Origin: Rubrivivax sp. A210
Lineage (GTDB): Bacteria; Pseudomonadota; Gammaproteobacteria; Burkholderiales; Burkholderiaceae_C
Length of the DNA stretch: 64,000 bases
Assembly (NCBI RefSeq): GCF_904426505.1
Contig: NZ_CAJGBN010000067.1
Coordinates: forward strand, 62,001 to 126,000
Reading direction: 5' to 3'
The position numbers were made by a program, and so were the translations under genes. Numbering within the stretch: position 1 is the first letter of the stretch; each line of letters starts with the position of its first letter. Below, piece by piece: positions 40,179 through 48,826 of this stretch. The notes under the pieces are model-generated. The model was not told where the DNA came from, did not search any database, and saw nothing but the letters and a program-made list of their open reading frames with translations.

Positions 40179-40538
40179 CTACTCGAAGTCCCCTTCGGGA
40201 GGTGTGTCGCCTTGCACCATGGCTTTCAGTTTGTGGCTGGCGTGGAAGGTGACGACGTTGCGCGCCTTGATCGGAATCGATTCGCCGGTGCGCGGGTTGC
40301 GGCCCGGGCGCGGCGCCTTGCGGCGGATGTTGAAGTTGCCGAAGCCCGAGAGCTTGACGTCCTGGCCCGTGACCAGGCTGCCATGCACGATCTCGAAGAA
40401 GGCCTCCACCATGTCCTTGCTCTCGCGCTTGTTGAGGCCCAGGCGGTCGAACAAGAGCTCGGCCAGCTCGGCCTTGGTCAGCGTGGGCGTGTCCAGCGAG
40501 GGCAGGATGAGCTTTTCGTCGGGCTTGTCGTCGGTCAC
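40179..40538 (-). CDS. ihfA: Integration host factor subunit alpha
   Basis: A 119-residue DNA-bending protein. The conserved arm GFGNFNIRRKAPRPGRNPRTGESIPI carries the intercalating Pro region, and the start TLTKAELAELLFDRLGLNKRESK matches IHF-alpha. It has an N-terminal extension of about 18 residues compared with E. coli. The start codon is GTG with a strong GGAGGAGAC site. It follows pheT by 20 bases in the classical pheS-pheT-ihfA order. Confidence 0.96.
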   Translation of the reverse strand: MTDDKPDEKLILPSLDTPTLTKAELAELLFDRLGLNKRESKDMVEAFFEIVHGSLVTGQDVKLSGFGNFNIRRKAPRPGRNPRTGESIPIKARNVVTFHASHKLKAMVQGDTPPEGDFE

Positions 40539-40558
40539 GTCGTCTCCTCCCCTTCCCT

Positions 40559-43003
40559 TCAGGCGCGCAGCCGCGCGCCGAACGCCAACTGCACGCGAGC
40601 GACGGCGGCTTGCACCGCGGCCTCGATGCGATCATCGGTGAGTGTGCTCGCGAAATCGAGCAGTTCCAGCCGCACAGCGAGGCTGCGCTCACCGGCGGCG
40701 AGGCCCGCACCCGGCGTCGTCGGCTTGTAGATGTCGAACAGCGTGGCCGCACGCACCAGGCCGCTGGGGTCGGCGCGCAACTGGTCGACGAGGGCGTCGT
40801 GAGCCACCTCGTCGCCCACCACCAGGGCCAGGTCGCGCGTCACGGCCTGCTGGCGCGACACCGGCTCGAAGGCCGGCAGCGGCACGTCGAGCACGGACTC
40901 CAGATCGAGCTCGAACAGCACCGGCGCCTGCGGCAGCTCATAGGCCAGACGCCAGCGGGGATGGAGTTCGCCGACGTGGCCGATGATGCGGCCGTCGACC
41001 TCGATGCGGGCGCTGCGGCCCGGGTGCAGCGCCGGATGCTCGGACGGGTGTGCGGCAGCCACGAAGCGCGGCGCCAGGGACGCCAGCAAAGCCTCGACAT
41101 CGCCCTTGACGTCGAAGAAGTCCACCGCCTGCTCGCGCCGAGCCCACTGCAGGGCGTCGGCCGGGCCATAGGCCAGTCCGCCCACGCGCATGGGCTGGTT
41201 GACGCCGGCCACGGTCAGCGGGCCATCGGCCACCGCGGCATCGCGGCGGAAGACGCGGCCCAGCTCGAACAGGCGCACGCGCGTGCTCTTGCGCTGAAGG
41301 TTGTGGCGCAGCGCCTGCACCAGGCTGCCCATCAGGCTGGAGCGCATCACCGCCAGCGGCGCCGCGATGGGATTGAGCACCTTGATGGGGTCGGCATTGC
41401 CGGCCAGCTCGCGCTCCCAGCGCTCCTCGACGAAGCTGAAGCTGATGGTCTCTTGATAGTCCAGCCCGGCCAGCTGGCGGCGCACCGCGTTCGCGCCGCG
41501 CCGTGCCTCGCGCCGCACACGCGGCGTCACCGGGGCCACCGGCGCCGATGCCGGCAGGCGGTCGTAGCCGATCACGCGCACGACTTCCTCGATCAGGTCT
41601 TCCTCGATGCGCAGGTCGAAGCGCCAGCTCGGCGGCGTCACGGTCAACGTGCCGGGGGCCTCGCTGAACTGCAGGCCGAGGCGGCGGAAGACCTCGGCGC
41701 ATTGCGCCTGGCTGATGGGCATGCCGATCACGCGCTCGGCCCGTGCCACGCGCAGCGTCACCGGCGCCGCCTCGGGCAGGCGCAGCACCTGGTCATCCAT
41801 GGGCCCGCAGGCGGTGTCGGCACCGCCGCAGATGTCGACGATGAGGCGGGTGATGCGCTCGACGTGAGCCACCGTCAGCGCCGGGTCGACGCCGCGCTCG
41901 AAGCGGTGGCCGGCGTCGGTGCTGAAGTTGTAGCGGCGCGAGCGCCCCTGCACCGCCTCGGGCCACCAGAAGGCGGCCTCGACGTAGACATTGCGCGTGG
42001 CGTCCGACACCGCCGTGGCCTCGCCGCCCATGATGCCGGCCAGCGATTCGACGGCCTGGGCGTCGGCGATGACGCCGACCTCGCCATCCACCGTGATGGT
42101 GTTGCCGTTGAGCAGTTCCAGCGTCTCGCCGGGGCGGCCCCAGCGCACGACGAGGTGGTCGTGGATCTTGTCGAGGTCGAAGATGTGCGAGGGCCGGCCG
42201 TATTCGAACATCACGTAGTTCGAGATGTCGACCAGGGCCGTGACGCTGCGCTGGCCGCAGCGCGCCAGGCGCTCGACCATCCAGGCCGGGGTCTTGGCCT
42301 GGGTATTGACGCCACGAACGACGCGGCCCGAGAAGCGACCGCAGAGGTCGGGCGCCTGCACCTCGACCTTGAGCGTTTGCTCGTGCGTGGTCACGACCGG
42401 CGCGATTTCGGGCACGCACAGTGGCGAGCCGGTGAGCGCCGAGACCTCGCGTGCGATGCCGAAGACGCTGAGGCCGTGCGCCAGGTTGGGTGTGAGCTTG
42501 AGCGTGAAGACGGTGTCGTCCAGGCGCAGCCAGTCGCGGATGTTGGTGCCCAGGGGTGCTGTGGCATCGAGCTCGAGCAGCCCGCCGGCATCATCGGCAA
42601 TCTTGAGTTCGCGCGCCGAGCACAGCATGCCCAGGCTCTCGACGCCGCGCAGCTTGCCGACGCCGATCTTGAAGGGTTTGCCGTCTTCCCCAGGCGGCAG
42701 CTCGGCGCCCACCATCGCCAGCGGCACCTTGATGCCGGCACGCGCATTGGGCGCGCCACAGACGATTTGCAGCGGGCCACCGGGTGCAGCCGCACCGGCG
42801 TCAACGCGGCAAACGCGCAGGCGATCAGCCTGCGGGTGAGGCTCGGCGCTCAGGATCTCGGCCACCACCACGCCGCTGAAGGGCGGCGCCACCGGGCGCA
42901 ACTCTTCCACCTCCATGCCGGACATGGTCAGCAGGTCGGCCAGGGCTTGGGTGGACAGTGGCGGGTTGCAGAACTCGCGCAGCCAGGATTCGGGGAATTG
43001 CAT
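40559..43003 (-). CDS. pheT: Phenylalanyl-tRNA synthetase beta subunit
   Basis: An 814-residue subunit of the alpha2-beta2 synthetase that charges tRNA-Phe. Domain order: N-terminal helical start MQFPESWLREFCNPPLSTQAL, an EMAP-like tRNA-binding domain (about 40-150), B3/B4 editing, B5, a catalytic-like core and a C-terminal ferredoxin-fold anticodon domain (LVVGDEVAHDALVDQL). Length is normal. It is separated from pheS by 163 bases, longer than usual, with no gene in between. Confidence 0.98.
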   Translation of the reverse strand: MQFPESWLREFCNPPLSTQALADLLTMSGMEVEELRPVAPPFSGVVVAEILSAEPHPQADRLRVCRVDAGAAAPGGPLQIVCGAPNARAGIKVPLAMVGAELPPGEDGKPFKIGVGKLRGVESLGMLCSARELKIADDAGGLLELDATAPLGTNIRDWLRLDDTVFTLKLTPNLAHGLSVFGIAREVSALTGSPLCVPEIAPVVTTHEQTLKVEVQAPDLCGRFSGRVVRGVNTQAKTPAWMVERLARCGQRSVTALVDISNYVMFEYGRPSHIFDLDKIHDHLVVRWGRPGETLELLNGNTITVDGEVGVIADAQAVESLAGIMGGEATAVSDATRNVYVEAAFWWPEAVQGRSRRYNFSTDAGHRFERGVDPALTVAHVERITRLIVDICGGADTACGPMDDQVLRLPEAAPVTLRVARAERVIGMPISQAQCAEVFRRLGLQFSEAPGTLTVTPPSWRFDLRIEEDLIEEVVRVIGYDRLPASAPVAPVTPRVRREARRGANAVRRQLAGLDYQETISFSFVEERWERELAGNADPIKVLNPIAAPLAVMRSSLMGSLVQALRHNLQRKSTRVRLFELGRVFRRDAAVADGPLTVAGVNQPMRVGGLAYGPADALQWARREQAVDFFDVKGDVEALLASLAPRFVAAAHPSEHPALHPGRSARIEVDGRIIGHVGELHPRWRLAYELPQAPVLFELDLESVLDVPLPAFEPVSRQQAVTRDLALVVGDEVAHDALVDQLRADPSGLVRAATLFDIYKPTTPGAGLAAGERSLAVRLELLDFASTLTDDRIEAAVQAAVARVQLAFGARLRA

Positions 43004-43166
43004 GTCGGGATGTCTCGAAATCGGGGCAATTTCAGGGCGCCGTCACAAGGCGTGAAGGAACCGTCGCGAGCGGCCCGAGCTCAGCTCGAGCACCGCAGCC
43101 GTACATCCGTACTTTGATGCGCACAGGGCTGAGATCGGGTCGCGCAGCAGGTTCATTCATGCCTTG

Positions 43167-44222
43167 TCAGTTGAACTGCGACAGGAAGCGCAGGTCGCCG
43201 TCGAACATCAGGCGCAGGTCGTCGATGCCATAACGCAGCATGGCCAGGCGGTCGGGGCCCATGCCGAACGCAAAGCCGATGTGGCGCTCGGGGTCGAGGC
43301 CGTAGTTGCGCACCACGTTCGGGTGGACCTGGCCGGAGCCGGCCACCTCGAGCCAGCGCCCGGCCAGCGGGCCGCTGCGGAAGGCGATGTCGATCTCGGC
43401 GCTGGGCTCGGTGAAGGGGAAAAAACTGGGGCGGAAGCGCAGGTCGAAGTCGTCGGTCTCGAAGAACTCGCGCACGAAGCTGGTGAAGACGACCTTGAGA
43501 TCCTTGAAGCTGATGTTCTCGCCCATCCACAGGCCTTCGCACTGGTGGAACATCGGCGAATGCGTGGCGTCGCTGTCGACGCGGTAGGTGCGGCCCGGCG
43601 CGATGACGCGGATCTCGGGCATAGGGCTGCCATCCGCGATGTCGCGGGCGTGGCGTGCCGCGTGCGCCCTCGCATACCTCACCTGCATGGGGCTGGTGTG
43701 CGGGCGCAGATTGAGCCACCGGCCTTGGTTGTCCTTGATGTCGACGTAGAAGGTGTCCTGCATCGAGCGTGCCGGATGGTTCTCGGGGTTGTTGAGCGCG
43801 GTGAAGCTCATCCAGTCGGTCTCGATCTCGGGGCCTTCGGCGACATCGAAACCCATGCTGGCGAAGATGGCCTCGATGCGCTCTATGGTGCGGCTCACCG
43901 GGTGCAGGCCGCCCGTGCCGCGGCGGCGGCCGGGCAGCGTGACATCCAGCGCCTCGGCGCGCAGCTGGGCCGCCAGTTCCTCGGCCGCCAGACGCTCGCG
44001 CGCCGCCTGCAGCGCGGCCTCGATGGCCGCCTTGGCGCGGTTGATCTCTCCGCCGCGGCTCTTCTTCTCAGCGGCAGGCAGCGCGCCCAGGCCCTTGAGC
44101 AGGTCGGTCAGGCTGCCGCTCTTGCCGAGATAGCGCGCCTTGGCGTTCTCGAGTTCGGCGCCCTGGTGGGCGGCGTCGAAATCGGCCCGGGCGGCCTGTA
44201 CGAGGGTGTCGAGGTCGTTCAT
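43167..44222 (-). CDS. pheS: Phenylalanyl-tRNA synthetase alpha subunit
   Basis: A 351-residue catalytic subunit. Class II motifs are present: motif 2 DSDATHSPMFHQCEGLWMG and motif 3 FAFGMGPDRLAMLRYGI. The N-terminal coiled-coil (about 1-85) binds tRNA. ATG 44222 gives the family start MNDLDTLVQAARA; a GTG nine codons upstream would place a terminator-like hairpin in the coding region. No Shine-Dalgarno is visible because the T-run of that hairpin sits there. Confidence 0.97.
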   Translation of the reverse strand: MNDLDTLVQAARADFDAAHQGAELENAKARYLGKSGSLTDLLKGLGALPAAEKKSRGGEINRAKAAIEAALQAARERLAAEELAAQLRAEALDVTLPGRRRGTGGLHPVSRTIERIEAIFASMGFDVAEGPEIETDWMSFTALNNPENHPARSMQDTFYVDIKDNQGRWLNLRPHTSPMQVRYARAHAARHARDIADGSPMPEIRVIAPGRTYRVDSDATHSPMFHQCEGLWMGENISFKDLKVVFTSFVREFFETDDFDLRFRPSFFPFTEPSAEIDIAFRSGPLAGRWLEVAGSGQVHPNVVRNYGLDPERHIGFAFGMGPDRLAMLRYGIDDLRLMFDGDLRFLSQFN

Positions 44223-44232
44223 GGATCGCAAA

Positions 44233-44302
44233 GAAAAAAGGCCGCCCACGGGTGACGGCCTTCGGATGCTTGGAAGTCGCGCACGGGCCCTGCGAGGGCC
44301 CG
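44233..44302 (-). promoter_or_regulatory. Terminator/attenuator hairpins between rplT and pheS
   Basis: Two hairpins lie in the 90-base spacer. The first (44284-44302) has an 8-base-pair stem CGGGCCCT/AGGGCCCG, just after the rplT stop. The second (44238-44262) has stem AAGGCCG/CGGCCTT followed on the minus strand by TTTTTCTTTG, the form of an intrinsic terminator, ending about 12 bases before the pheS ATG. E. coli also controls pheST by an attenuator at this place; no obvious Phe-rich leader peptide was found here. Confidence 0.7.
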
Positions 44303-44312
44303 GCGCAAGGGA

Positions 44313-44669
44313 TCAAGCCAGCTGAGCCTTCACCTTGTCGACGATGCTGCTGAAGCCAGCCGGGTCATGGATGGCCATGTCCGACAGCACCTTGCGGTCG
44401 ATGTCGATATTGGCCTTCTTGAGGCCGGCCATGAACTTGCTGTAGGTCAAGCCCAGGCCGCGGCTGGCGGCGTTGATACGCGCGATCCAGAGTTGGCGGA
44501 AGACCCGCTTGCGGGTACGGCGGTCGCGGTAGGCATATTGCCCCGCCTTCATCACCGCCTGCTTGGCGATGCGGAAGACGTTCTTGCGGCGGCCGCGGAA
44601 GCCCTTGGCGAGGGCGAGGATCTTCTTGTGGCGGGCGTGTGCGGTGACACCACGTTTGACGCGAGGCAT
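44313..44669 (-). CDS. rplT: 50S ribosomal protein L20
   Basis: A 118-residue ribosomal protein, exact family length. It begins MPRVKRGVTAHARHKKILALAKGFRGRRKN and has the RLWIARINAA-type core (RQLWIARINAASRGLGLTYS). It is highly basic and binds 23S rRNA early in assembly; in enterics it also represses its own operon. It is 27 bases after rpmI. Confidence 0.99.
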   Translation of the reverse strand: MPRVKRGVTAHARHKKILALAKGFRGRRKNVFRIAKQAVMKAGQYAYRDRRTRKRVFRQLWIARINAASRGLGLTYSKFMAGLKKANIDIDRKVLSDMAIHDPAGFSSIVDKVKAQLA

Positions 44670-44696
44670 GAGTGCTCCTGTTGCGTTGTGGGTGGA

Positions 44697-44900
44697 TTAC
44701 AGGCCGGCGAAAGGCAACATCTGGGCCATGTGGCCCATGTTGGTTTCGTGGACGTTGACCGCACCACGCAGGTGGCGCTTGTTCTTGGTGGTCTTCTTGG
44801 TCAGGATGTGGCGCTTGTAGGCTTGGCCGCGCTTGACGGTGCCACCCGGGCGAACGCGGAAGCGCTTCTTGGCGCTGCTCTTGGTCTTCATCTTGGGCAT
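44697..44900 (-). CDS. rpmI: 50S ribosomal protein L35
   Basis: A 67-residue basic ribosomal protein with the family start MPKMKTKSSAKKRFRVRPGGTVKRGQAYKRHILTKK. It ends with MLPFAG. A purine-rich ribosome site (AAGGAGCAGCA) precedes the ATG. It lies between infC and rplT, the conserved infC-rpmI-rplT order. Confidence 0.98.
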   Translation of the reverse strand: MPKMKTKSSAKKRFRVRPGGTVKRGQAYKRHILTKKTTKNKRHLRGAVNVHETNMGHMAQMLPFAGL

Positions 44901-44923
44901 TGCTGCTCCTTGCTATGTGTGCT

Positions 44924-44968
44924 GCTGCAGGCGACGCCGGATGGCCGGTGTGCTTGTTGGCCTGCAGC
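44924..44968 (-). other. Hairpin in the infC-rpmI spacer
   Basis: GCTGCAGGC (44924-44932) pairs with GCCTGCAGC (44960-44968) over a 27-base loop that can itself pair (CGCCGG with CCGGTG). It lies 23 bases before rpmI. In enterics L20 binds structured RNA in this spacer to repress rpmI-rplT; a similar role is possible but not shown. Confidence 0.4.
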
Positions 44969-45030
44969 CGCTTCTACTTCACCGCCGTGGTGACCACCGC
45001 GACGGCGAAATCCTCTCAAAACCCGATCTT

Positions 45031-45579
45031 CTACTTACGCTTGGGCGCCAGCACCATGATCATCTGGCGACCCTCGAGCTTGGGCATGTGCTCGACCATC
45101 GCGACATCGGCCAGTTCATCGCGGATGCGCTCGAGCATGCGCATGCCGATGTCCTGGTGGGTGATCTCGCGGCCGCGGAAGCGCAGCGTGACCTTGCCCT
45201 TGTCGCCGTCCTCGGCAATGAAGCGACGCAGGTTGCGCATCTTGATGTGGTAGTCGCCGTCGTCCGTGCCCGGGCGGAACTTGACTTCCTTGATCTCGAT
45301 GACCTTCTGCTTGCTCTTGGCCTCGGCCGCCTTCTTCTGCTCTTGGTACTTGAACTTGCCGTAGTCCATCAACCGGCACACCGGGGGATCTGCCGTGGCC
45401 GCGATCTCGACCAGATCGACGTCCAACTCCCCAGCCATGCGCAACGCGTCCAGGATGCTGACGATGCCCAGGGGTTCGTTCTCGACCCCGTTCAGGCGCA
45501 CCTGCGGCGCCATGATTTCCCGATTCAGCCTGTGCTTGCGCTCCGCGTTGGGTACGCGGCGGTCCATGAAAGTAGCGAT
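45031..45579 (-). CDS. infC: Translation initiation factor IF-3
   Basis: A 182-residue factor that keeps 30S subunits free and proofreads the start codon. N-domain core is LGIVSILDALRMAGELDVDLVEIAATADPPVCRLMDYGKFKY, followed by a Lys-rich linker and the C-domain KEVKFRPGTDDGDYHIK. The start is proposed as the rare codon ATC at 45579: AGGAG lies eight bases before it, whereas the first in-frame ATG (four codons in) would be 20 bases from that site. Rare starts in infC are known to allow IF-3 self-control. Length matches E. coli (180). Confidence 0.95.
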   Translation of the reverse strand: MATFMDRRVPNAERKHRLNREIMAPQVRLNGVENEPLGIVSILDALRMAGELDVDLVEIAATADPPVCRLMDYGKFKYQEQKKAAEAKSKQKVIEIKEVKFRPGTDDGDYHIKMRNLRRFIAEDGDKGKVTLRFRGREITHQDIGMRMLERIRDELADVAMVEHMPKLEGRQMIMVLAPKRK

Positions 45580-45648
45580 GGTTCCAGCTCCTGTGGCAAC
45601 CCGAAGGCAGACGGGCCACGGAAAAATCAAACGCGCGCCGAGAGATCC

Positions 45649-47556
45649 CTAGACCTTGGCAGCGATGTCAGCGGCGAGCTTCTGGCTGAAGTCTGGCAGC
45701 GGCATCACGCCGAGATCCTGGTTGCCCCGGGCGCGCACGGCAACGGCCCCGTTTGCCTTCTCCTTGTCGCCGACGACCAGGATGAACGGAACCTTCTGCA
45801 TCGAATGCTCGCGGATTTTATAGTTGATTTTCTCGTTGCGCAAATCAAGCGAGACCCTAACTCCTTGTTTTTGCAACACTTTCGCCACGCTTACCGCGTA
45901 TTCGGCCTGCTGGTCGGTGATCGCGGTGACAACCACCTGCTGCGGCGCCAGCCACACGGGCAGCGCGCCGGCGTGCTGCTCGATCAGGATGCCGATGAAG
46001 CGCTCGAGGCTGCCGACGATGGCCCGGTGCAGCATCACCGGGTGCTTGCGCTCGCCCGATTCGGCCACGTACACGGCATCCAGGCGCTCGGCCATCGAGA
46101 AATCGACCTGCATCGTGCCGCACTGCCACTGGCGGCCGATGGCGTCCTTCAGCGTGTACTCGATCTTGGGGCCGTAGAAGGCGCCGTCGCCGGGTGAGAT
46201 GACGTAGTCGCAGCCGCTGCGCTTGAGGCTCTCGATCAGCGCGTGCTCGGCTTTGTCCCAGATCTCGTCGCTGCCGATGCGCGCCGCCGGCCGCGTGGCC
46301 ACCTTGTAGATGATCTCGCTGAAGCCGAAGTCCTTGTAGACCTGCTGCAGCAGCGAGGTGTAGGTCACGCACTCGTCGAGGATCATGTCCTCGGTGCAGA
46401 AGATGTGGCCATCGTCCTGCGTGAAGGCACGCACGCGCATGATGCCGTGCAGGCCGCCGGTGGGCTCGTTGCGGTGGCAGTTGCCGAACTCGCCGTAGCG
46501 CAGCGGCAGGTCGCGGTAGCTCTTGATGCCCTGCTTGAAGATCAAGATGTGGCCCGGGCAGTTCATCGGCTTGAGCGCGTAGTTGCGCTTCTCGCTCTCG
46601 GTCGTGAACATGTTGTCGCGGTACTTGTCCCAGTGGCCGGTCTTCTCCCACAGGCCCTGGTCGAGGATCTGCGGGCCCTTGACCTCCTGGTAGCCGTTGT
46701 CGCGGTAGACGCGGCGCATGTACTGCTCGACTTCCTGCCACACGGTCCAGCCACGCGCGTGCCAGAACACCGTGCCGGGGCTGTGCTCGTCGAGGTGGAA
46801 GAGATCCAGCTCGCGACCCAGGCGGCGGTGGTCGCGCTTCTCGGCCTCTTCCAGCATGGTCAGGTACTGCTGCAGGTCATCCTTGCTGGCCCAGGCCGTG
46901 CCGTAGACGCGCTGCAGCTGCTCGTTGGCCTGGTCACCGCGCCAGTAGGCGCCGGCCACCTTCATCAGCTTGAAGTGCTTCAGCCGCCCGGTGCTGGGCA
47001 CATGGGGGCCGCGGCACAGGTCTTCGAAGCCGCCTTCGCGGTACAGGCTCACGTCCTGGTCGGCCGGGATGCTGGCAATGATCTCGGCCTTGTAGTGCTC
47101 GCCCTGGGCCTTGAAGTACTCGACAGCCTCGTCGCGCGGCAGCACGCGGCGCACGATGGGCTCGTTCTTCGCGGCCAGCTCGGCCATGCGCTTTTCGATG
47201 GCCGCCAGGTCCTCGGGCGTGAAGGGACGCTTGTAGGCGAAGTCGTAGTAGAAGCCGTTCTCGACCACCGGGCCGATGGTCACCTGGGCCTCGGGGAAGA
47301 GCTGCTTCACCGCATAGGCCAGCAGGTGGGCCGTGCTGTGGCGGATGAGCTCCAGGCCGTCGGCGTCCTTGTCGGTGACGATGGCCAGCTGCGCGTCGGC
47401 CTCGATGCGGTGGCTGGTATCGACCAGCCGCCCGTCCACCTTGCCGGCCAGCGCCGCCTTGGCCAGGCCGCTGCCGATGGAGGCGGCCACCTCGGCCACC
47501 GTGAGGGCCTGCTCGAACTCTCGCCGGGAGCCGTCCGGCAGCGTGATGGTGATCAT
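45649..47556 (-). CDS. thrS: Threonyl-tRNA synthetase
   Basis: A 635-residue class II synthetase. Domain order: TGS (1-60), HxxxH editing domain (RHSTAHLLAYAVKQLFP), catalytic core and anticodon-binding domain. The zinc ligands are the Cys of MNCPGHI and the His of the later motifs; motif 2 shows RYGEFGNCHRNEPTGGLHGIMRVRAFTQDDGHIFC. The motif 3 segment reads MLHRAIVGSLERFIGILIEQH. Start ATG follows CTGGAGCACAAG. It leads thrS-infC-rpmI-rplT. Confidence 0.99.
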   Translation of the reverse strand: MITITLPDGSRREFEQALTVAEVAASIGSGLAKAALAGKVDGRLVDTSHRIEADAQLAIVTDKDADGLELIRHSTAHLLAYAVKQLFPEAQVTIGPVVENGFYYDFAYKRPFTPEDLAAIEKRMAELAAKNEPIVRRVLPRDEAVEYFKAQGEHYKAEIIASIPADQDVSLYREGGFEDLCRGPHVPSTGRLKHFKLMKVAGAYWRGDQANEQLQRVYGTAWASKDDLQQYLTMLEEAEKRDHRRLGRELDLFHLDEHSPGTVFWHARGWTVWQEVEQYMRRVYRDNGYQEVKGPQILDQGLWEKTGHWDKYRDNMFTTESEKRNYALKPMNCPGHILIFKQGIKSYRDLPLRYGEFGNCHRNEPTGGLHGIMRVRAFTQDDGHIFCTEDMILDECVTYTSLLQQVYKDFGFSEIIYKVATRPAARIGSDEIWDKAEHALIESLKRSGCDYVISPGDGAFYGPKIEYTLKDAIGRQWQCGTMQVDFSMAERLDAVYVAESGERKHPVMLHRAIVGSLERFIGILIEQHAGALPVWLAPQQVVVTAITDQQAEYAVSVAKVLQKQGVRVSLDLRNEKINYKIREHSMQKVPFILVVGDKEKANGAVAVRARGNQDLGVMPLPDFSQKLAADIAAKV

Positions 47557-47576
47557 GTCTTGTGCTCCAGATGCAA

Positions 47577-47602
47577 CAAAGCGCGGGGGGTGCCGCGCTT
47601 TG
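47577..47602 (-). promoter_or_regulatory. thrS leader hairpin
   Basis: A perfect 10-base-pair stem (CAAAGCGCGG / CCGCGCTTTG) with a 6-base loop lies 20 bases before the thrS ATG, just upstream of the CTGGAG ribosome site. In E. coli ThrRS represses its own mRNA by binding tRNA-like hairpins here; this stem could play that part or be a weak terminator of upstream transcription. Confidence 0.4.
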
Positions 47603-47743
47603 TCTGGGGGAAAGGGGTGACGTGACAGCGCAGCCGACTAAATCTCGGTAAACGACCGGAGCGGCCGGGTAGTCCGCGGTGTCATAACCATGCTGCCTTT
47701 CCTGCCCTTGTTGCGTTGCTCGGAGCCGGCAGTGTAGCCCAGC

Positions 47744-48817
47744 CTAAGGCAGGGCCAAGGCCTGGAATGGCCGGCCGGACTGCACCAATTCCGCGAATTC
47801 GTCGGCCAGGCGCTGGCTTTCGGCCAGGGCGCGGCGCCAGTCGCGCTGGCGCGCGGCGTGGTCGTCGCCATAGGCCTTGAAGTCCTGGCGGTCGGGCAGC
47901 TTGCCGTGGGGCAGCGTGGCCAGCCACTCGGGCGTGGGCGCCAGCAGCACCAGGTTGGACAGGAAGCCGGTGGCGTGGTGGCGCCGCGTCCAGGCCTTGT
48001 CCAGCCAGCCCGGCACGATGCGGGTCTGGAAGTGCGGGTAGAGCACGAGGCCTTCGCCCATGGCCGCATAGTCCAGGTGCAGGTGGTAGTCGGTGATGCC
48101 GCCATCCCAGTAGGTACCGGCTGGCGCGCCGGGCGGGTCCTGCACCGGCTCCAGCGCAAAAGGCACGGTGCAGCTGGCCAGCACGGCGCTGGCCAGGTTG
48201 TCGGGCGAAAGCGCGGCGTGGCGGGTGCGGAAGTCGTGCAGCGGAAAGGGCAGCGCATCGCGCGGGTCGCTGAACACCACGCGCTCCATCCAGGCACCCA
48301 GAGCGCGTCGGCTGATCGCATTGGCGCCATAGGCACCCAGATAGCCGGCCGCCGCGCGCAGCGGCCCGGCGCGGTGCAGCAGGTGGCGGCCGCGGCTGGC
48401 GAAGACATGCAGCCGGCGCCGCGGATGGGCCAGCACGAGCGCCGCGCGCTCGCCCAGGCGTTGCCGCAGCAGGGCGCCAAAGGACTGGGTGACGACGCGC
48501 GGCGCCGGCAGCCTGCCCGGTGCGTGCTCGTAGCGCTGGGTCACGTAGTCCTCGGCCAGTTCGGCCAGCGCCGCGTCGGCATCCGGCAGACAGGCGCAGG
48601 CCATGCGCCACGAGCCTATCGAGGCGCCCAGAAGATGCAGGGGCTCCTGGCTGTCGCGCAGCCAGTGGCCGAAAAGAAAGCGGTCCAGCGGGATCAGCGT
48701 CAGGCCCTTGGGCCCGCCGGCCGCCGCCGGGACCACGCGCACATCGGCGGGCGCCAGGCCGCGCTCGCGCAGCTGCGCCTGCGCCCGCGGGCCCGCCAGC
48801 AGCTGCAGCGCGCGCAT
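47744..48817 (-). CDS. Patatin-like phospholipase
   Basis: A 357-residue protein with the patatin catalytic layout. The oxyanion loop is AAGGPKG at 32-38, the nucleophile Ser66 is in GASIGSW (GxSxG), and the catalytic Asp238 is in YWDGGITDY (DGG). The spacing is longer than in plant patatins but fits bacterial cytoplasmic members; there is no signal peptide. A good ribosome site, GGAG, overlaps the tex stop nine bases before. It probably hydrolyses acyl esters. Confidence 0.87.
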   Translation of the reverse strand: MRALQLLAGPRAQAQLRERGLAPADVRVVPAAAGGPKGLTLIPLDRFLFGHWLRDSQEPLHLLGASIGSWRMACACLPDADAALAELAEDYVTQRYEHAPGRLPAPRVVTQSFGALLRQRLGERAALVLAHPRRRLHVFASRGRHLLHRAGPLRAAAGYLGAYGANAISRRALGAWMERVVFSDPRDALPFPLHDFRTRHAALSPDNLASAVLASCTVPFALEPVQDPPGAPAGTYWDGGITDYHLHLDYAAMGEGLVLYPHFQTRIVPGWLDKAWTRRHHATGFLSNLVLLAPTPEWLATLPHGKLPDRQDFKAYGDDHAARQRDWRRALAESQRLADEFAELVQSGRPFQALALP

Positions 48818-48826
48818 AGGGCGCTC

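Noticed and set aside
44222..44249. pheS start at GTG 44249
   Set aside because: The extra nine residues would be encoded by the arm and T-run of the terminator-like hairpin; the family start is the ATG.
47557..47743. T-box riboswitch before thrS
   Set aside because: No T-box consensus or specifier loop is visible and T-boxes are rare in proteobacteria; only one simple stem is present.
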